The notes beneath the pieces were generated by a model. The model was not told the DNA's origin. It saw only the letters and a program-made list of their open reading frames with translations, and made no database searches. 64,000 nucleotides of DNA from positions 361,033-425,032 of the forward strand of contig NZ_LT607416.1 of assembly GCF_900095225.1 (NCBI RefSeq). Reading direction: 5' to 3'. Shown here one piece after another: positions 28,331 to 36,924 of this stretch; the first letter of the stretch is position 1, and every line of letters begins with the position of its first letter. Made by a program: the position numbers and the translations under genes. The DNA is from Pseudomonas sp. UMAB-08 (lineage in GTDB: Bacteria; Pseudomonadota; Gammaproteobacteria; Pseudomonadales; Pseudomonadaceae).

Positions 28331-28359
28331 TTTCGCCGTTTTTAATGCTGGCCTATACT
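28331..28359 (+). promoter_or_regulatory. Candidate promoter of the cold-shock gene
   Basis: TATACT (28354-28359) is a good -10 with TTTCGC 17 bases upstream as a poor -35. The transcript would begin about 30 bases before the ATG; the 5' leader is A-rich and contains GGAG. The cold-shock nature of the gene makes the leader worth probing, but its sequence shows no recognisable cold box. Confidence 0.35.
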
Positions 28360-28396
28360 CGGCCGTCAAATAATAAAAAACAGGAGCAACGATCCA

Positions 28397-28606
28397 ATGT
28401 CAGCACGTGAAACAGGCAGTGTGAAGTGGTTCAACGATGCCAAGGGCTATGGCTTCATCCAGCGTGGAGATGGCGCGGACGTGTTCGTGCATTACCGCGC
28501 CATCCGCGGGGAAGGGCACCGTTCACTGGCGGAGGGCCAGCAGGTCGAATATGGCTTGGTCGAAGGTCAGAAAGGCTGGCAGGCAGAGGACGTCGTGGGG
28601 CTATGA
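28397..28606 (+). CDS. CspA-family cold-shock domain protein
   Basis: A 69-residue single cold-shock domain that binds single-stranded RNA or DNA. RNP1 is KGYGFI (about 16-21) and RNP2 is VFVHY (about 29-33), with [11 protein letters not shown] before them. It is less canonical than the main CapA/CspA protein (Gln-Arg-Gly after RNP1 and an unusual Gly/Glu-rich C-terminus), matching a minor family member that I recall beside rlmA and dapE in P. aeruginosa. GGAG lies 12 bases before the ATG. It is divergent from plsB. Confidence 0.92.
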   Translation: MSARETGSVKWFNDAKGYGFIQRGDGADVFVHYRAIRGEGHRSLAEGQQVEYGLVEGQKGWQAEDVVGL

Positions 28607-28658
28607 AATAAGCAGGTAGCACACAAATTTGGAGGAGATGTCGCCCCGTCTGCGACGC

Positions 28659-28780
28659 CGCGCAGCAAACTGTAGGAGCGGGCTTGCCCGCGATAAGGAC
28701 CGAAGGGCCTTCCTGCGACATCGGCGCCAACCCATTTACGACTGCTTCGCAGCCGATCGCGGGCAAGCGCGCTCCTACAG
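28659..28780. repeat. REPIN (inverted REP pair)
   Basis: TGTAGGAGCGGGCTTGCCCG (28671-28690) and its inverted partner ATCGCGGGCAAGCGCGCTCC (28756-28775) flank about 61 bases. The 14-base CGCGCAGCAAACTG (28659-28672) abuts it and is also found at 19121 and 19343. It lies between the cold-shock gene and the convergent hypothetical gene. Confidence 0.85.
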
Positions 28781-28820
28781 ATGATCGTGTAATGCTGTCA
28801 GAGATGAGTCTGGTCGAGGC

Positions 28821-29198
28821 TCAGGTCGTGTGCCAGACGATCTCTTCTTCGCCGTCGCTGCTGATGCGAATCCAGCGGTCGGCGGCGTCGTCGCTCTCTT
28901 CTTCGATCCACGTGCCCGGTGCGCAGCGAACTTCAACGTTCAGTGCGGCGAAGGCAGCGCGGGCGCAGGCGATGTCGTCCTCCCATGGGGTCTTGTCGCT
29001 TTCCAGAAACAAGCTGTTCCATTTGCCGACAGCCTTGGGCAACCAAGTCACGGTCACGTCACCGGCTGTGCATTTGTACGTCTGACCTTTCTTGACCCAG
29101 GCGGTGCAAGGGCCCAGCGCAGCGCTGAGCCAGGCAGCGATGGCCACGTAGTCGACGTCAGCGTCTTTCAGGTAAATCTCGATATCGGGTTGGCGCAT
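28821..29198 (-). CDS. Conserved hypothetical protein
   Basis: A 125-residue acidic soluble protein. The N-terminus (MRQPDIEIYLKDADVDYVAI) and the C-terminal SSDGEEEIVWHT are the most regular parts, and Trp residues (AWLSAAL, TWLP, WNSLF, WHT) are frequent. No motif or domain was recognised and there is no signal peptide. GAGG precedes the start by about seven bases. It lies downstream of rlmA and dapE on the same strand; an identical neighbour is recalled from P. aeruginosa. Confidence 0.75.
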   Translation of the reverse strand: MRQPDIEIYLKDADVDYVAIAAWLSAALGPCTAWVKKGQTYKCTAGDVTVTWLPKAVGKWNSLFLESDKTPWEDDIACARAAFAALNVEVRCAPGTWIEEESDDAADRWIRISSDGEEEIVWHTT

Positions 29199-29294
29199 GG
29201 ATGCCTCGTGATTGATTGAAAATCCATTCGCGGATTCATTTGGCTGCCCCGCACAGGCAAGGCAGCGTCGATTCAGGGTGTGTAGATTCGCTGA

Positions 29295-30107
29295 TTATTG
29301 AAGCACGAAATAATCGTAACGCATCGAAACCGTCACTTCGAACGGCTCTGGCTGCTCAATGACATTGGCCCGGCGTTCGGCACTGGCGCGCCAGCCGTGG
29401 GGCGTCATGGCCAGCAGGTTGGCACGGGCTTGAGCGTCGACCAGGCTCAGGGTAAAGCGCAAGGTCTCGCTGTGCTGCAAGTGCATATCAGCCGGCACTT
29501 GCATCAAGTGTTTGTCATCGACGTATTCACGCACTTCGTCATAGAGTCGCTCACGCAGTTCCATCAGGTGTTCGCTGGTCGGGCCGACACGCATCAAGCC
29601 GCCGCCGGGGCTCAGCAGGCGTCTGGCTTCGTGCCAGTCCAGCGGGCTGAACACGCTGGCAAGGAACTGGCAGCTATCGTCGGGCAGTGGCACGCGGGCC
29701 ATGCTGGCGATCAACCAAGTGATTTTTGGATCGCGCCGGCACGCGCGCTTGATCGCTTCGCGAGAAATATCCAGCGCATAGCCATCCGCATCCGGCAGGG
29801 CCGCAGCGATTTGCGCGGTGTAATAACCCTCGCCACAACCGATGTCCAGCCAACGTGCGGGCGCGCGTTCGGCTGCCAGTTCCGCGAGGCGCTTGGCGAC
29901 CGGCGCGTAATGGCCTGCATTGAGAAAGTCGCGTCGGGCTTCGACCATGGCCTGATTATCACCAGGGTCGCGGCTGTTTTTGTGTTGGACCGGCAGCAGG
30001 TTCAAATAGCCCTGGCGTGCTCGGTCGAAGCGGTGACCAGCGGGGCACACCACGCCGTTATCAACCGCGCTGAGCGCTGCTGTGCAAATCGGGCAAGTCA
30101 GCATCAT
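29295..30107 (-). CDS. rlmA: 23S rRNA (guanine745-N1)-methyltransferase
   Basis: RlmA adds a methyl to N1 of G745 in 23S rRNA. The 270-residue protein has an N-terminal zinc finger ([14 protein letters not shown] then [10 protein letters not shown]; Cys, Cys, Cys, His pattern) and a SAM-dependent methyltransferase fold: [14 protein letters not shown] (motif I), [12 protein letters not shown], and [18 protein letters not shown]. The start overlaps the dapE stop by four bases (ATGA), so the two are translationally coupled. Confidence 0.95.
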   Translation of the reverse strand: MMLTCPICTAALSAVDNGVVCPAGHRFDRARQGYLNLLPVQHKNSRDPGDNQAMVEARRDFLNAGHYAPVAKRLAELAAERAPARWLDIGCGEGYYTAQIAAALPDADGYALDISREAIKRACRRDPKITWLIASMARVPLPDDSCQFLASVFSPLDWHEARRLLSPGGGLMRVGPTSEHLMELRERLYDEVREYVDDKHLMQVPADMHLQHSETLRFTLSLVDAQARANLLAMTPHGWRASAERRANVIEQPEPFEVTVSMRYDYFVLQ

Positions 30108-31255
30108 GCGAGCAATTTGACCAGAGTCTGGTAGTAGATTTCGGTCAGGAGATCGAGGTCGCTGGCCAGAACGCGCTCATTGACCTGATGGATCGTGGCA
30201 TTGACCGGGCCCAGTTCGACGACTTGCGTGCCCATCGTGGCGATAAACCGCCCGTCCGAGGTGCCGCCGCTGGTCGATGCCTGGGTGTCGCGGCCGGTGA
30301 CGGCCTTGATGCTTGCGGACACCGCGTCCAATAGAGCGCCGGGTTCGGTGAGGAACGGCAGGCCGGACAAGGCCCATTCCACATGCCAGTCCAGCCCATG
30401 CTTGTCGAGGATGGTGGCGACCCGCTGTTGCAGGGCTTCGACGGTGGACTCGGTGGAGAAGCGGAAGTTGAACATCGCCGACAACTCGCCGGGGATGACG
30501 TTGGTCGTGCCGGTGCCTGAGTTGAGGTTGGAGATCTGAAAGCTGGTCGGCGGGAAGAAGGCGTTGCCGTGATCCCAGTGCTCTGCGGCCAGTTCGGCCA
30601 ACGCCGGTGCGGCCAGATGGATCGGGTTCTTCGCCAGGTGCGGGTAGGCCACATGGCCCTGAATCCCGCGCACGGTGAGTTTGGCACCCAATGAACCGCG
30701 ACGGCCGTTTTTGACCATATCGCCTACCAGTGTGGTGCTCGACGGTTCGCCGACGATGCACCAGTCCAGGCGCTCTTTACGTGCTGCCAGACGCTCGATC
30801 ACCGCCTTGGTGCCGTGGTGTGCAGGGCCTTCTTCGTCGCTGGTGATCAGGAACGCCACCGAGCCTTTATGGTTGGGGTGATCGCCGACAAAGCGCTCAG
30901 CCGCCACCAGCATTGCCGCCAGACTGCCTTTCATGTCAGCCGCGCCACGCCCGCAAAGCATGCCGTGCTCATCGATCAATGCGTCGAACGGATCGTTCTG
31001 CCAGGCTTGAAGCGGGCCGGTTGGCACCACGTCAGTGTGCCCGGCGAAGCACAGCACCGGGCCTTCGTGGTTGCCATGGGTGGCCCAGAAGTTATCCACA
31101 TCCTCGATACGCATGGGTTCCAGTTTGAAACCGGCATCGCCCAGGCGTTGCATCATCATCGCTTGGCAGTCGGCGTCGATCGGCGTGACCGATGGACGAC
31201 GGATCAGGTCGCAGGCGAGTTGGAGAGTGGGCGAAAGGTCGGCTGGGGCCGTCAT
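30104..31255 (-). CDS. dapE: Succinyl-diaminopimelate desuccinylase
   Basis: Hydrolyses N-succinyl-L,L-diaminopimelate in the succinylase route to meso-DAP and lysine. The 383-residue M20 metallopeptidase-family protein has the zinc ligands in [11 protein letters not shown] (His73) and [15 protein letters not shown] (Asp107), the catalytic Glu in [11 protein letters not shown], and a lid/dimerisation domain with [15 protein letters not shown]. Length is typical. It is the upstream partner of rlmA. Its other pathway partners dapD (36925) and dapC (55071) are also in this window but in separate units. Confidence 0.97.
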   Translation of the reverse strand: MTAPADLSPTLQLACDLIRRPSVTPIDADCQAMMMQRLGDAGFKLEPMRIEDVDNFWATHGNHEGPVLCFAGHTDVVPTGPLQAWQNDPFDALIDEHGMLCGRGAADMKGSLAAMLVAAERFVGDHPNHKGSVAFLITSDEEGPAHHGTKAVIERLAARKERLDWCIVGEPSSTTLVGDMVKNGRRGSLGAKLTVRGIQGHVAYPHLAKNPIHLAAPALAELAAEHWDHGNAFFPPTSFQISNLNSGTGTTNVIPGELSAMFNFRFSTESTVEALQQRVATILDKHGLDWHVEWALSGLPFLTEPGALLDAVSASIKAVTGRDTQASTSGGTSDGRFIATMGTQVVELGPVNATIHQVNERVLASDLDLLTEIYYQTLVKLLA

Positions 31256-31287
31256 GAAAGGACTCCGGGTAGGGCACGGTACGGTTT

Positions 31288-31411
31288 TGTAGGAGCTGGC
31301 TTGCCTGCGATCCGGTGTGAAGCGCTGGCAAAATAGCGAATTTACCGCCGCTGGAAGGTCGTTCCGGTCGAACGCGACCCCGGCCTATCGCTGGCAAGCC
31401 AGCTCCTACAG
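31288..31411. repeat. REPIN (inverted REP pair)
   Basis: TGTAGGAGCTGGCTTGCCTG (31288-31307) and its inverted partner AAGCCAGCTCCTACAG (31396-31411) enclose about 88 bases. It lies between dapE and the 3' end of ndvB. Confidence 0.85.
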
Positions 31412-31443
31412 ATTTTGTCGTGTGCGGAAAAGGCGCTTATCTT

Positions 31444-31475
31444 AAAGCAAAACGGCGACCCAAAGGCCGCCGTTT
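31444..31475 (-). terminator. Terminator downstream of ndvB
   Basis: Read on the minus strand, AAACGGCG and CGCCGTTT form an 8-bp stem around about 10 bases, followed by TTTTGCTTT. It starts about 20 bases after the ndvB stop. Confidence 0.65.
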
Positions 31476-31494
31476 AACGTTATGCAGTAACAGG

Positions 31495-34083
31495 TCAAAC
31501 AGTCGCGGGTTCCGCCACGGCCACCGGCTTGGGCAGCGAAGACAGGAAGGCCATGATCAGCGCCGCCAGATACGGCAGCGATTGCACCAGGAGCATGGTC
31601 ACCCAGAAGCGCATATCGGCGCTCGGCAGGCCCTGTACCAGGCAGATACCGGCGGCCGCGCCCCAAAGCAGCAACATGATGAACACTTCTTCTCGAGCTT
31701 CCGAGAGGGCCACCAGGAAGCCATGACTGGCTGCATTCTTCGGTGTGCGGAAGAATGGGATGCTGGTGGTGAAGAAGCCGTAGAGCACCGCTTTGGCGAT
31801 GGTGTGAGACAAGGCGAGCCCTGCCAGCGCCGCAAAGAATGCGTCCGTGAGGTTGACCCCCACTGCACGGCGGTACAAGAAGATGATCTTGCCGACCTTG
31901 AACACGAACAGGGCCAATGGCGGGATCGCGAAAATCAACAACGGCGGATCGACACGGTTAGGCACGATGATCATCGCAGCCGACCACAGTAATGCGCCGA
32001 CGGTGAAGAAGATGTTCATGCCATCGGCAACCCACGGCAACCAGCCCGCGAGGAAGTGATAGCGCTGCCCACGGGTCAGCTCGGTGTCTTTTCCGCGCAG
32101 CAGGCTCGACGTGTGACGCTTGATAATTTGAATCGCGCCATATGCCCAACGGAAACGCTGCTTTTTGAAGTCGATGAAGGTGTCCGGCATCAAACCCTTG
32201 CCGTAGCTGTTGTGCGAATAGGCGGCGGAATAGCCTTTTTCGAATATGCGCAGCCCCAACTCGGCGTCTTCACAGATGCACCAGTCCGCCCAGCCCAGTT
32301 CTTCGAGCACCGAACGTCGGGTCATGGTCATGGTGCCGTGCTGGATGATCGCGTCACGGTCGTTACGGGTGACCATGCCGATATAGAAGAAGCCTTTGTA
32401 TTCGGAGTAGCAGAGCTTCTTGAAGGTGCTTTCGTTCTGGTCGCGGTAATCCTGCGGCGACTGCACCACGGCGATTTTCGGGTCGGCGAAGTGCGGGACC
32501 ATGTGTTTGAGCCAGTTGCGGTCGACGCAGTAATCCGAGTCGATCACTGCAATCACTTCAGCGTCCGGCGCCGTGTGCGGGATCAGGTAGTTCAGTGCAC
32601 CACCCTTGAAACCGGCCAGTGGCGCGACATGGAAGAACTTGAAGCGCGGGCCGAGCATTTCACAATGGGCCTTGACCGGTTCCCAGACTGCCGGGTCTTT
32701 GGTGTTGTTGTCGATGATCAGAACTTCGAAGTCCGGATAGTCGAGAGCGGCCAGAGCATCCAGGGTCTGTTTGACCATCTCCGGTGGCTCGTTGTAGCAG
32801 GGCACGTGTATCGAGACTTTCGGTCGATACGCATTATCGGTGTCCACGGGCAGGAATTCGCGGCGTCGCTTGTGGGTCCAGACCGCTTCAGCCAGTTCGT
32901 GAGCCTCGGTCAACAGGACGATGAACACGCCCATGGCGCCGAGTGCCAGCAAGAAGCCTACGGTCAGACTGAACCAGGTGCTGTATTGCTGACTGTAGTC
33001 GTAACCGATCCAGACCAGCACCGAACCACACAGGAACGCGGTAAAGGTCAGGAACGTGCGACCCCGCTGGCGCAGTGCCGAGCCGTCAATCAGGAGCAAT
33101 GCCAGGGACAGCAGCGCCAGCACCACAGAGCCAATCGCCAGAACCCGCCACTGCGGAATCGCGACAACCGGCCCTTCAAAGTTGAACTTCTGCTGGCGCG
33201 CAGCGTTATACACGCCCCAGTAGGCGCCCACCGAGCCTTCATCACTGGCTTTCCACGGCTGATCGAAGGCCTCGATCACGAAGTAGTTGTAGCCCTGACG
33301 GTTGAGTTTATTGACCAGCGTACGCAGGTAAATGGCTTGATCCGCCTGAGTTGCCTCAGCACCGCCACGCATACGGCCATTGCTCGGCCAGCCAACCTCC
33401 GACAGCAACAGCGGTTTTTTCGGGAACATTTTTTTCAGTTCGCGGGCACGATCGAGTACGAACTGACCGGCCTTGTCGACTGGAATGAACTCCCAATAAG
33501 GCAGGATGTGCGCAGCGACCAGGTCAACGTGCTTGCCCAGCTCCGGGTATTTTTCCCAGATGTGCCATTGCTCGGAGGTGGTCACCGGTACTTTGACGGC
33601 GGCACGCACCCGGTCCAGCAGGACGCTTAGCTGTTTGACCGTGATTTCGCGGCGGAACAGGGCTTCGTTACCCACCACCACGCGAACCACGCTCCGCGAT
33701 GAGTTGGCCAGTTCGATGGCGCGGACAATCTCGCGCTCGTTGCGCGCTTCGTCGGGGCTGATCCAGATACCCAGGGTCACGCGTAAGCCGAATTCTTCGG
33801 CGAGCTTTGGGATGTCCCCCAGCGAGCCGTCGACAGAGTAAGTCCGAATACTGTCGGTCTGCTTACTCATCAACTCCAGGTCCTGACGCATTTCATCGTC
33901 GGACGGGTAGATGTCTTTCTGCGGGTTTTGTCCCGCGCGGAAAGGTGAGTAAGAAAAGCCGGAGATCTGCTCGGGCCAGTCGGGAGCGGTAACCGGGCGA
34001 TTGATCAACGCCCAGAAACCGGTGAATAGCGCGGCAATCGCCACGACCACCACCAAATTGAGTCCAAATCTACGCGATGACAT
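31495..34083 (-). CDS. ndvB: NdvB-type cyclic beta-1,3-glucan synthase (GH17-GT2 fusion)
   Basis: An 862-residue membrane enzyme. Order: an N-terminal membrane anchor (about 7-28), a periplasmic GH17 domain (about 40-300) with acid/base Glu140 in VVGNEALFR and nucleophile Glu229 in LLSEVGWPS, two membrane spans, a cytoplasmic family-2 glycosyltransferase (about 425-650; DSDYC, CEDAELG, and QRFRWAYG), and several C-terminal spans. In P. aeruginosa NdvB makes periplasmic cyclic beta-(1,3)-glucans linked to biofilm drug tolerance, and the GH17 domain is a transglycosylase. The ATG at 34083 was chosen because it begins at the membrane anchor; the frame extends 21 codons upstream. dapE lies downstream on the same strand. 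Confidence 0.93.
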   Translation of the reverse strand: MSSRRFGLNLVVVVAIAALFTGFWALINRPVTAPDWPEQISGFSYSPFRAGQNPQKDIYPSDDEMRQDLELMSKQTDSIRTYSVDGSLGDIPKLAEEFGLRVTLGIWISPDEARNEREIVRAIELANSSRSVVRVVVGNEALFRREITVKQLSVLLDRVRAAVKVPVTTSEQWHIWEKYPELGKHVDLVAAHILPYWEFIPVDKAGQFVLDRARELKKMFPKKPLLLSEVGWPSNGRMRGGAEATQADQAIYLRTLVNKLNRQGYNYFVIEAFDQPWKASDEGSVGAYWGVYNAARQQKFNFEGPVVAIPQWRVLAIGSVVLALLSLALLLIDGSALRQRGRTFLTFTAFLCGSVLVWIGYDYSQQYSTWFSLTVGFLLALGAMGVFIVLLTEAHELAEAVWTHKRRREFLPVDTDNAYRPKVSIHVPCYNEPPEMVKQTLDALAALDYPDFEVLIIDNNTKDPAVWEPVKAHCEMLGPRFKFFHVAPLAGFKGGALNYLIPHTAPDAEVIAVIDSDYCVDRNWLKHMVPHFADPKIAVVQSPQDYRDQNESTFKKLCYSEYKGFFYIGMVTRNDRDAIIQHGTMTMTRRSVLEELGWADWCICEDAELGLRIFEKGYSAAYSHNSYGKGLMPDTFIDFKKQRFRWAYGAIQIIKRHTSSLLRGKDTELTRGQRYHFLAGWLPWVADGMNIFFTVGALLWSAAMIIVPNRVDPPLLIFAIPPLALFVFKVGKIIFLYRRAVGVNLTDAFFAALAGLALSHTIAKAVLYGFFTTSIPFFRTPKNAASHGFLVALSEAREEVFIMLLLWGAAAGICLVQGLPSADMRFWVTMLLVQSLPYLAALIMAFLSSLPKPVAVAEPATV

Positions 34084-34298
34084 AAATGCTTTTGGTTCCA
34101 AAGGGTGGAACGAGGGATTAGCCGACGAACGCCGGTCGGCGCGCATCCTACTCTGGGCTTTATAGGGCTGTACAGCCAGCCGATTGGCTATTGGTCAACG
34201 GTTACGCAACTAAGTTCGCTGCGAGTTTGTCTTGTCGTCCAAAATACCGGGCCTTGTGGGAAATATACAGTCGCGTGTCAGGCATATCCCGTTGCTTT

Positions 34299-34363
34299 GA
34301 TCGCGGGCAAGCGCGCTCCTGCAAGGAGCCGCGTGGGGCGCGCCGGGTGCTTGCCCGCGACGG
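34299..34363. repeat. Compact REPIN-like element
   Basis: GATCGCGGGCAAGCGCGCTC (34299-34318) and GGGTGCTTGCCCGCGACGG (34345-34363) form an inverted pair with only about 26 bases between the arms. Shorter than the REPINs at 28.7 and 31.3 kb. Confidence 0.7.
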
Positions 34364-34404
34364 CGGCTCATCCGGATAAAGAGACTCTGAACCCCATAGC
34401 GTCC

Positions 34405-34410
34405 TATAAT
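34405..34410 (+). promoter_or_regulatory. -10 element of tcdA
   Basis: A perfect TATAAT 27 bases before the chosen tcdA start. No matching -35 is seen at 16-18 bases, so an activator or an upstream element may be needed. Confidence 0.5.
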
Positions 34411-34436
34411 GCGCGCCGGTTTTTGGGGTAATGGTC

Positions 34437-35267
34437 ATGAGCACAGAAGATCCGCGGTTTGCTGGCGTCGCCCGCTTGTATGGCATCGAGGGCCTGGAGC
34501 GGTTGCGCGCAGCCCATGTGGCGGTCGTCGGGATCGGCGGTGTTGGCTCGTGGGCGGCGGAAGCGATTGCCCGTTGCGGCGTGGGTGAAATCTCCCTGTT
34601 CGATCTGGATGACGTCTGCGTCAGCAACAGCAACCGTCAGTTGCATGCGCTGGAAGGCACCATCGGTCGGGCCAAGGTCGAGGTCATGGCCGAGCGCCTG
34701 CGCGCCATCAATCCCGATTGCACCGTGCATGCCGTGGCTGACTTCGTGACCCGCGAGACCATGGCCCAATACATCACGCCTGATATCGACTGCGTGCTCG
34801 ACTGCATCGACAGTGTCAACGCCAAGGCCGCGCTGATCTCCTGGTGCAAGCGGCGCAAAATCCAGATCATCACCACTGGTGGCGCAGGCGGACAGATTGA
34901 CCCGACGCTGATCCAGGTCTGCGACCTCAACCGTACCTTCAACGATCCGCTGGCCTCCAAGGTTCGCTCGACCTTGCGTCGCGACTACGGGTTCTCGCGC
35001 ACAGTGACTCGCCACTACAGCGTGCCGTGTGTGTTTTCCACCGAACAACTGCGGTATCCCAAGCCGGACGGGAGCATTTGCCTGCAAAAGAGCTTCGTCG
35101 GCGACGGGGTCAAGCTGGACTGCGCGGGTGGATTCGGCGCGGTAATGATGGTGACCGCGACCTTCGGTATGGTCGCGGCGACCAAGGCGGTGGACAAGAT
35201 TGTCGCGGGCGTGAGGCGTCCGTCGGATCGCGCCAAGCCTGTTCAGGCGCTGCCAGAGGCCAGTTGA
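34437..35267 (+). CDS. tcdA: tRNA threonylcarbamoyladenosine dehydratase TcdA (CsdL)
   Basis: An E1/UBA-like enzyme that cyclises t6A37 of tRNA to ct6A using ATP. The 276-residue protein has the ATP-binding Rossmann motif VVGIGGVGSWAAEAIARCG, a signature ISLFDLDDVCVSNSNRQL, and a conserved Cys in IDCVLDCIDS. It belongs with csdA-csdE, which in E. coli supply persulfide to CsdL. The start at 34437 has GGGG eight bases upstream, whereas ATG at 34431 is too close to it. Its 3' end overlaps that of csdE on the other strand by 25 bases. Confidence 0.93.
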   Translation: MSTEDPRFAGVARLYGIEGLERLRAAHVAVVGIGGVGSWAAEAIARCGVGEISLFDLDDVCVSNSNRQLHALEGTIGRAKVEVMAERLRAINPDCTVHAVADFVTRETMAQYITPDIDCVLDCIDSVNAKAALISWCKRRKIQIITTGGAGGQIDPTLIQVCDLNRTFNDPLASKVRSTLRRDYGFSRTVTRHYSVPCVFSTEQLRYPKPDGSICLQKSFVGDGVKLDCAGGFGAVMMVTATFGMVAATKAVDKIVAGVRRPSDRAKPVQALPEAS

Positions 35268-35656
35268 CGCATCCGCTGCAGGACTGCGTTCAAGCCGTTG
35301 CTGCGTGACGGCGAGAGGTGTCGGCTCAGGCCCAGCTGATTGAACCAGTCCGGCAGATCCACCTGTTGCAGGTCTTCAGCCGACAGGCCGTTGACTCGCG
35401 CCAACAGCAACGCCACCAGCCCCCGAATCAAGCGCGCGTCACTGGCCGCGCGAAACTGCCAGTGGCCGTCCGTCACGCTGCCGAGCAACCAGACCTGGCT
35501 TTCACAGCCATGCACCCGATGGGCCTCTGTTTTTTCATCTTCACTCAGGGCCGGCAGGCGTTCGCCCCATTGCATCAGCAGGCGTGCGCGTTGTTCCCAG
35601 CTGTGGGATTGGTTGAAGGTTTCAAGGGCTGTTTGTGCGTCGACAGGCAGGCTCAT
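35243..35656 (-). CDS. csdE: Cysteine desulfuration protein, SufE/CsdE family
   Basis: A 137-residue sulfur acceptor that takes persulfide from CsdA on Cys51 (HGCESQVWL). SufE/CsdE fold markers are ERLPALSEDEK, HGCESQVW and a C-terminal LSPSRSNGLNAVLQRM. It overlaps csdA by four bases (ATGA), so the two are co-translated, and the proteins form a complex in E. coli. The first 43 codons of the longer frame have no conserved sequence and were left out; ATG 35656 also falls on the overlap. Confidence 0.94.
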   Translation of the reverse strand: MSLPVDAQTALETFNQSHSWEQRARLLMQWGERLPALSEDEKTEAHRVHGCESQVWLLGSVTDGHWQFRAASDARLIRGLVALLLARVNGLSAEDLQQVDLPDWFNQLGLSRHLSPSRSNGLNAVLQRMRQLASGSA

Positions 35657-36858
35657 CGCAGCAATTCCAAGGCTTGATCCAGCGCGCTGAAAAAGCGCTC
35701 GAGATCGTCGGAGTCGTTGTACAGCGCCAGGGACACCCGGATTGCGCCTGGCAGGCCGAGGCTTTTCAGTAACGGCATGGCGCAATGATGCCCGGCGCGA
35801 ACGGCGATCCCCTGTTCGGTCAGCAAGTGCGCGAGGTCGGCGTTATGCACGCCTTCGACGACGAAGCTCACCAGCGCCAATTGCGGAGTACCCAGCACGC
35901 GAATGCCTTCACGCCTGTTCAAGCCGTCCAGCAACAACCGATGCAATGCCGCTTCATGCGCAACCACGGCCGCGTGGTCGAGGCTCGCCAGGTAATCGAG
36001 GGTCGCGCCCAGGCCAATCACGCTGGCAATCGGCGGTGTGCCGGCTTCGAAGCCCAGGGGCGCGGGACGAAATTTGGCGGTGTGATAATCGGTGGTCAGT
36101 ACCATCTCTCCACCGAACTGCCAATGATGCAGCCGCGCCAGCGCTTCATTGCGGCCATACAGCACGCCGAGACCCTCGGGACCGTACAGTTTATGACTGG
36201 AAAAAACATAGAAGTCGCAGCCCAACGCGTGCACGTCATGCCGACCATGAACCACGCCTTGGGCACCGTCCACCACCGTCAATGCGCCATGGGACTTGGC
36301 CATGCTCAGCAGCGCAGGCAGCGGCTGCCAGGCGCCCAGCACGTTGGATAACTGGCTGATTGCCAGCAAACGGGTGCGGGGGCCGATCAGTGCGGCGGCG
36401 GCCTCAAGGTCAATCAGGCCGTTGGCGTCGAGCGGCAAGATGATCAATTTCAGGTCGCGACGGTGAGCCAGTTGCTGCCAAGGCAACAGATTGGCGTGAT
36501 GCTCCAGCGCGCTGATGACAATCTCGTCTCCGGCAACACACTCGTGCTCCAGACCATATGCCAACAGATTCAGGGCGGATGTTGCCCCGTGGGTGAAAAC
36601 AATTTGTGCAGACTCGCCCGCATTCAGCCAGTGGGCAATCTTGCTGCGGCTGTTCTCGAACGCCTGGGTGGCATTAGCGCCCGGCAGATGCTGTGCCCGG
36701 TGCACATTGGCCGCGCCATTGACGTAGTAGTGGTTAAGCGCGTCGAGCAACGCTTGGGGTTTTTGGGTCGTTGCGGCATTGTCCAGATAGGTCTGGCCTT
36801 GCCGTTGCAGTGCGGCGATGGCTGGAAAATCAGCGCGCCAGGGGGAGGGCAGAGGCAT
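35653..36858 (-). CDS. csdA: Cysteine desulfurase CsdA
   Basis: A PLP-dependent class V aminotransferase-fold enzyme releasing sulfur from cysteine as a persulfide. The 401-residue protein has the PLP lysine Lys223 in FSSHKLYGP, the cysteine-loop nucleophile Cys359 in VRAGHHCAMPLL, and YLDNAATTQKP at the N-terminus. It is a group-II (SufS/CsdA-type) enzyme. Partner csdE overlaps its stop. In this cluster with tcdA, sulfur transfer for tRNA modification is the expected use. Confidence 0.95.
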   Translation of the reverse strand: MPLPSPWRADFPAIAALQRQGQTYLDNAATTQKPQALLDALNHYYVNGAANVHRAQHLPGANATQAFENSRSKIAHWLNAGESAQIVFTHGATSALNLLAYGLEHECVAGDEIVISALEHHANLLPWQQLAHRRDLKLIILPLDANGLIDLEAAAALIGPRTRLLAISQLSNVLGAWQPLPALLSMAKSHGALTVVDGAQGVVHGRHDVHALGCDFYVFSSHKLYGPEGLGVLYGRNEALARLHHWQFGGEMVLTTDYHTAKFRPAPLGFEAGTPPIASVIGLGATLDYLASLDHAAVVAHEAALHRLLLDGLNRREGIRVLGTPQLALVSFVVEGVHNADLAHLLTEQGIAVRAGHHCAMPLLKSLGLPGAIRVSLALYNDSDDLERFFSALDQALELLR

Positions 36859-36878
36859 GTTATTCAGCTCGATAGCCC

Positions 36879-36910
36879 GCTTTTAACGCTGCGTATGCAG
36901 CGCTAAAAGC
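36879..36910 (-). terminator. Hairpin after dapD
   Basis: GCTTTTAACGCTGC (36879-36892) pairs with GCAGCGCTAAAAGC (36897-36910), 13 of 14 positions, with loop GTAT. It falls between dapD and csdA on the minus strand; there is no U tract, so termination may be partial and csdA may still be read from the dapD side. Confidence 0.6.
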
Positions 36911-36924
36911 AGACGCGGGATCAA

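Larger units (their letters stand above)
34084..34436. other. 353-base divergent gap between ndvB and tcdA
   Basis: It holds the ndvB promoter region (no clear motif found), a REPIN-like element at 34299-34363 and a -10 element for tcdA at 34405-34410. No gene or RNA was seen. Confidence 0.65.

Noticed and set aside
32056..33630. Plus-strand open frame of 524 codons over ndvB
   Set aside because: Antisense to a gene with intact GH17 and GT2 motifs; His/Gln/Val-rich shadow without recognisable fold.
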